64,000 nt of DNA from Rotaria socialis (lineage: Eukaryota > Rotifera > Eurotatoria > Philodinida > Philodinidae), in NCBI GenBank assembly GCA_905331475.1, contig CAJNYU010001015.1, positions 81,599 through 145,598 of the forward strand, in the 5' to 3' direction. Shown one piece after another: positions 61,619 to 64,000 of this stretch; the first letter of the stretch is position 1, and every line of letters begins with the position of its first letter. The position numbers and the translations under genes are program-made. Under the pieces are notes generated by a model. It saw only the letters and a program-made list of their open reading frames with translations, had not been told where the DNA came from and made no database searches.

Positions 61619-62074
61619 ATGTCTACGACACTATCCAAATGTTACGATTCGAAAATTTTGACACTGGGTCGTGGCGTAGGTATAGCAGCCAAAGCAGAAG
61701 AATATTTGAAATCAATTGGTTATAGAAATATCATTATTTATGGCAATCTAGAAAATAGTAGAGATGGCGATGAAAAGATTATCGCTTTACTAAAGCAAAC
61801 TGATTGGGACGCCGTATCCATTGATAAGAATTTTTATTTGATATATTTTGAATAGCAACAACAAACACAACAATTTTCTGTGAAAATCTATTAAGGTGGT
61901 GGTCTCAATGGCTATGATGATCACTTTCCACATGAAATTACTACATTGCATTGGTTTAATTGTCTTGTCAATTTGATTCATCAATATGCACCAACAGCTA
62001 AGTTAATCTTTGTACACTCGCCCGATAGTTTAGTTGATGGTATTCAACGGATTCTCGATGAAGATTACAATTGA
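61619..62074 (+). pseudogene. 127-aa Rossmann-like protein gene with a mutated splice donor
   Basis: Exon 1 (61619-61823) encodes STTLSKCYDSKILTLGRG ... IIALLKQTDWDAVSI. Exon 2 (61896-62074) encodes GGLNGYDDHFPHEITTLH, then APTAKLIFVHSPDSLVDG, and ends in TGA. Joining after ATTG at 61823 restores ISIGGGLNGY-type continuity (ATT-GGT-GGT), and the 72-bp intron ends in a normal AAG. The donor, however, reads ATAAGA where GTAAGA is expected. Without splicing, translation stops at 61853. The DWDAV-I-GGGLNGYD block resembles small microbial proteins with a Rossmann-like alpha/beta fold, function unknown. Alternatives are a rare AT-AG intron or a base-call error. The frame stays open for about 29 codons after the stop (KRWLGVCVEKLTELYH), possibly a longer ancestral C-terminus. 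Confidence 0.6.
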
Positions 62075-62079
62075 AAACG

Positions 62080-63390
62080 ATGGTTAGGTGTTTGCGTAGA
62101 AAAATTGACCGAGCTTTATCATACATATCTACAGTTAATTTTCCTACTAAATTTTCTCGTCACTTTATTTATCTACTAACTGTAGTATATTGGCCTCAAA
62201 TATCAACCAATATGTCATTATAATTTAAACGAGTCTACTGAATAATACACATCAGAAAATATATCATATAAATACATGTAAAAGAAATGATACTTAACAT
62301 TTACTTTCGTAACTATTCACTTGATGCCGAAGCGCAATCTTCAATGCTGACCCAACACCAAACATATTACACAAGCGATATATTGCACTGATTTTATTTT
62401 CTCGTCAATGCTCCATAATAGATATAGAAGAAATACAGATGAATTGATTTTTGCATTCATCATTGTTGAAATTCTAGGTCGTTATCATTTGAGAATCAAA
62501 CAATAAAAAACCCTCTGAAATACTTTCATGCCAATCATCTCAATATTAGAAAGCTCATCTAATTTAATCTTGCATACTTCCATTTTTCTGATCATATCAT
62601 TATTTGTCTATATGTATGAAATCGGTCCAAAATACTAAGTTATCTACGAAAGACTATCTAATTTTTCTTCACTTATTGAACTTGTACTAGAAGATATTTT
62701 AAAAATCTGTTGAATACTTCTGGAACTTAGTTTCTCTTCAATTCATTTGTATTGATTCGCATGATTCTCAGTTTTTTAGGCTATATCCAAATCGAACAGG
62801 TTCAGATATGGATGATTACGACGAACAAAGACGGTTGTATACGATCGTTGATGCCACTATTTACAATCATGAATGACTCTCAAATCACTAGTTTACTATC
62901 AATACTGTAAGAAAATATTCTAAAAATTGATTACAATATGTTATCATTAATTATTGTGCAACATATTATTATTTGTTGCATCCATCAAAAACTGTTTGTT
63001 TGTCAGCTTTGTCAATAAAAACATAATCGATTTAAAAATAATTACTTTACTGAAAACTTGATTGATATAATATATTAGAAAGTTGTGTTAAAATATGTAC
63101 GAATATAGTCTGCATTGATCACTTGACCCTTTCCATATTAGGCTCATAGATCAAATGCAGAATTTGGTAAATTTTAAAATTTAACTAATTTTTACTAATT
63201 GAAAAAGGAGATTGCTAGCGCAGTCCTGTCGGGGCTAAAGTGTAGAACTCACATGTATTTATCAGGCTTACTAAAATAATACAAAATAACCCAAATGAAA
63301 AATCTATAATCAGGTCATTGCTTATTTGCTTATGTTTTTAATGGAGGGTTAATTGTAACTGGTACCGTTAAATATGGCAGAGATTAGTTG
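62080..63390. other. Intergenic apart from one orphan exon
   Basis: No other supported feature than the exon-like segment at 62780-62876. Confidence 0.45.
62780..62876 (+). other. Orphan exon-like segment
   Basis: A TTTTTTAG acceptor is followed by 97 nt open to a TGA, encoding YPNRTGSDMDDYDEQRRLYT and IVDATIYNHE. Codon choice is gene-like, but no upstream exon was found in the preceding 700 bp. It could be the last exon of a lost gene. Confidence 0.35.
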
Positions 63391-63396
63391 CTCAGG

Positions 63397-63440
63397 TCTA
63401 TAATGGGGAAGGGGTAGGAAGCCGCAAAAAGCTCGTTTTT
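63397..63440 (-). repeat. Dispersed repeat R2, copy 2
   Basis: On the minus strand it reads TTTTTGCGGCTTCC, then TACCCCTTCCCCAT and ATAGAC, matching 16109-16150 with several substitutions and small indels. Confidence 0.45.
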
Positions 63441-63623
63441 AAACGTGCACTCACCATTTTCTTCGAAAATATATGTGAGTTCCACAAACAATATAGCTTT
63501 TCTTTGTTTTTTGTTGTTAAAATATGAATTTATTGGACATTTAATACTATAAAAATTGCTCAAATAAATACAAGCCATTAAAAACTCATACTCACACTCT
63601 CATAGGACAATCACGATACTACA

Positions 63624-63970
63624 CTGATAAAAAGAATCCGGGTATTGATTTACCCCTACGCTTAAAAAAGTCGCCATTAAACCCTTGAAGGGTTTACTCC
63701 GATATGATCAACCCTTTTAGCCTTTACTAGTCGAAGACTTTATGACACTATGGGTTTATGAAAACTCAAGGGGTATATGATGGGTACATAAGGATTCATT
63801 ATTCTACGATTTTAAGATAAGAGTATATCCTTCAACGGATAATAGTAGATTGTTGTTCGCTTTCAAAGTAGGGGTATTCTATTCTTCGTTATCGGGTTTA
63901 CTATTTTACTTTTTCGCTAAAAGGGTACATCACTCTGCCTGTCTGGGTAGAGTAAGCTACCCTTTATCAG
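63624..63970. mobile_element. Inverted-repeat element near the window edge
   Basis: The left end CTGATAAAAAGAATCCGGGT and the right end, read inward, CTGATAAAGGGTA form imperfect terminal repeats about 347 bp apart. The interior alternates GGGTTTA/TAAACCC and AAAGGGTA/TACCCTTT words in both orientations. The last bases of the window (CTACGCCTAAAGG) resemble internal sequence at 63655 (CTACGCTTAAAA), so the element may continue beyond the edge. Confidence 0.45.
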
Positions 63971-64000
63971 AAACAGTTCATTAATTCTACGCCTAAAGGT

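Noticed and set aside
1..64000. CRISPR array, operons, bacterial promoters or replication origin
   Set aside because: The window is eukaryotic; no regularly spaced direct repeats with unique spacers and no polycistronic gene arrangement were seen.

Overview
The window is an AT-rich eukaryotic (animal) scaffold. Its genes are compact, with GT-AG introns mostly of 50-100 bp and a few of 300-600 bp. The recognisable genes are metazoan: syndapin/PACSIN, myeloid leukemia factor, a filamin-repeat protein and an F-box protein. Beside them sits a bacterial-type rhamnogalacturonan lyase that now has a signal-peptide exon and an intron. Many short DNA-transposon relics are also present. A bdelloid rotifer is my best guess for the source, from the mix of compact animal genes and microbial-type enzymes. 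The sequence alone does not prove this.

Layout. 0-3.8 kb: one tRNA-Asp(GTC), otherwise gene-free. 3.8-6.7 kb: four-exon filamin-repeat gene. 10.1-10.4 and 11.65-11.97 kb: two small genes of unknown function, one on each strand. 13.5-14.2 kb: a long-TIR element with a 9-bp flanking repeat. 14.3-19.4 kb: two tandem paralogues of an unrecognised type I membrane protein, with matching exon structure in both copies; a LINE tail lies between them. 19.75-20.55 kb: Mlf. 22.0-22.6 kb: hAT-like MITE. 29.2-32.8 kb: twelve-exon syndapin. 39.7-40.5 kb: palindromic Tc1/mariner-like element just upstream of a small secreted-peptide gene. 40.9-45.7 kb: a decayed satellite of about 91 bp, split by a 1.8-kb hAT-like element that itself carries two nested elements and the assembly gap.

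49.7-50.4 kb: secreted Kunitz-like gene (minus strand). 52.6-53.8 kb: kinase pseudogene of the APH/EcKinase type, cut in its catalytic core by a 583-bp transposon. 54.9-55.8 kb: F-box protein. 56.7-57.6 kb: secreted, surface-anchored protein gene with three in-frame stops and no frameshift (minus strand). 58.8-61.1 kb: secreted PL11 rhamnogalacturonan lyase. 61.6-62.1 kb: a two-exon gene whose splice donor reads AT instead of GT. The right edge holds an incomplete inverted-repeat element.

The genes do not form an operon-like unit. The recurring themes are secreted or surface proteins of unknown function, acquired enzymes, and gene decay by transposon insertion, nonsense mutation and splice-site loss. 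All exon models were built by eye from splice sites and reading-frame phase, with no transcript evidence.
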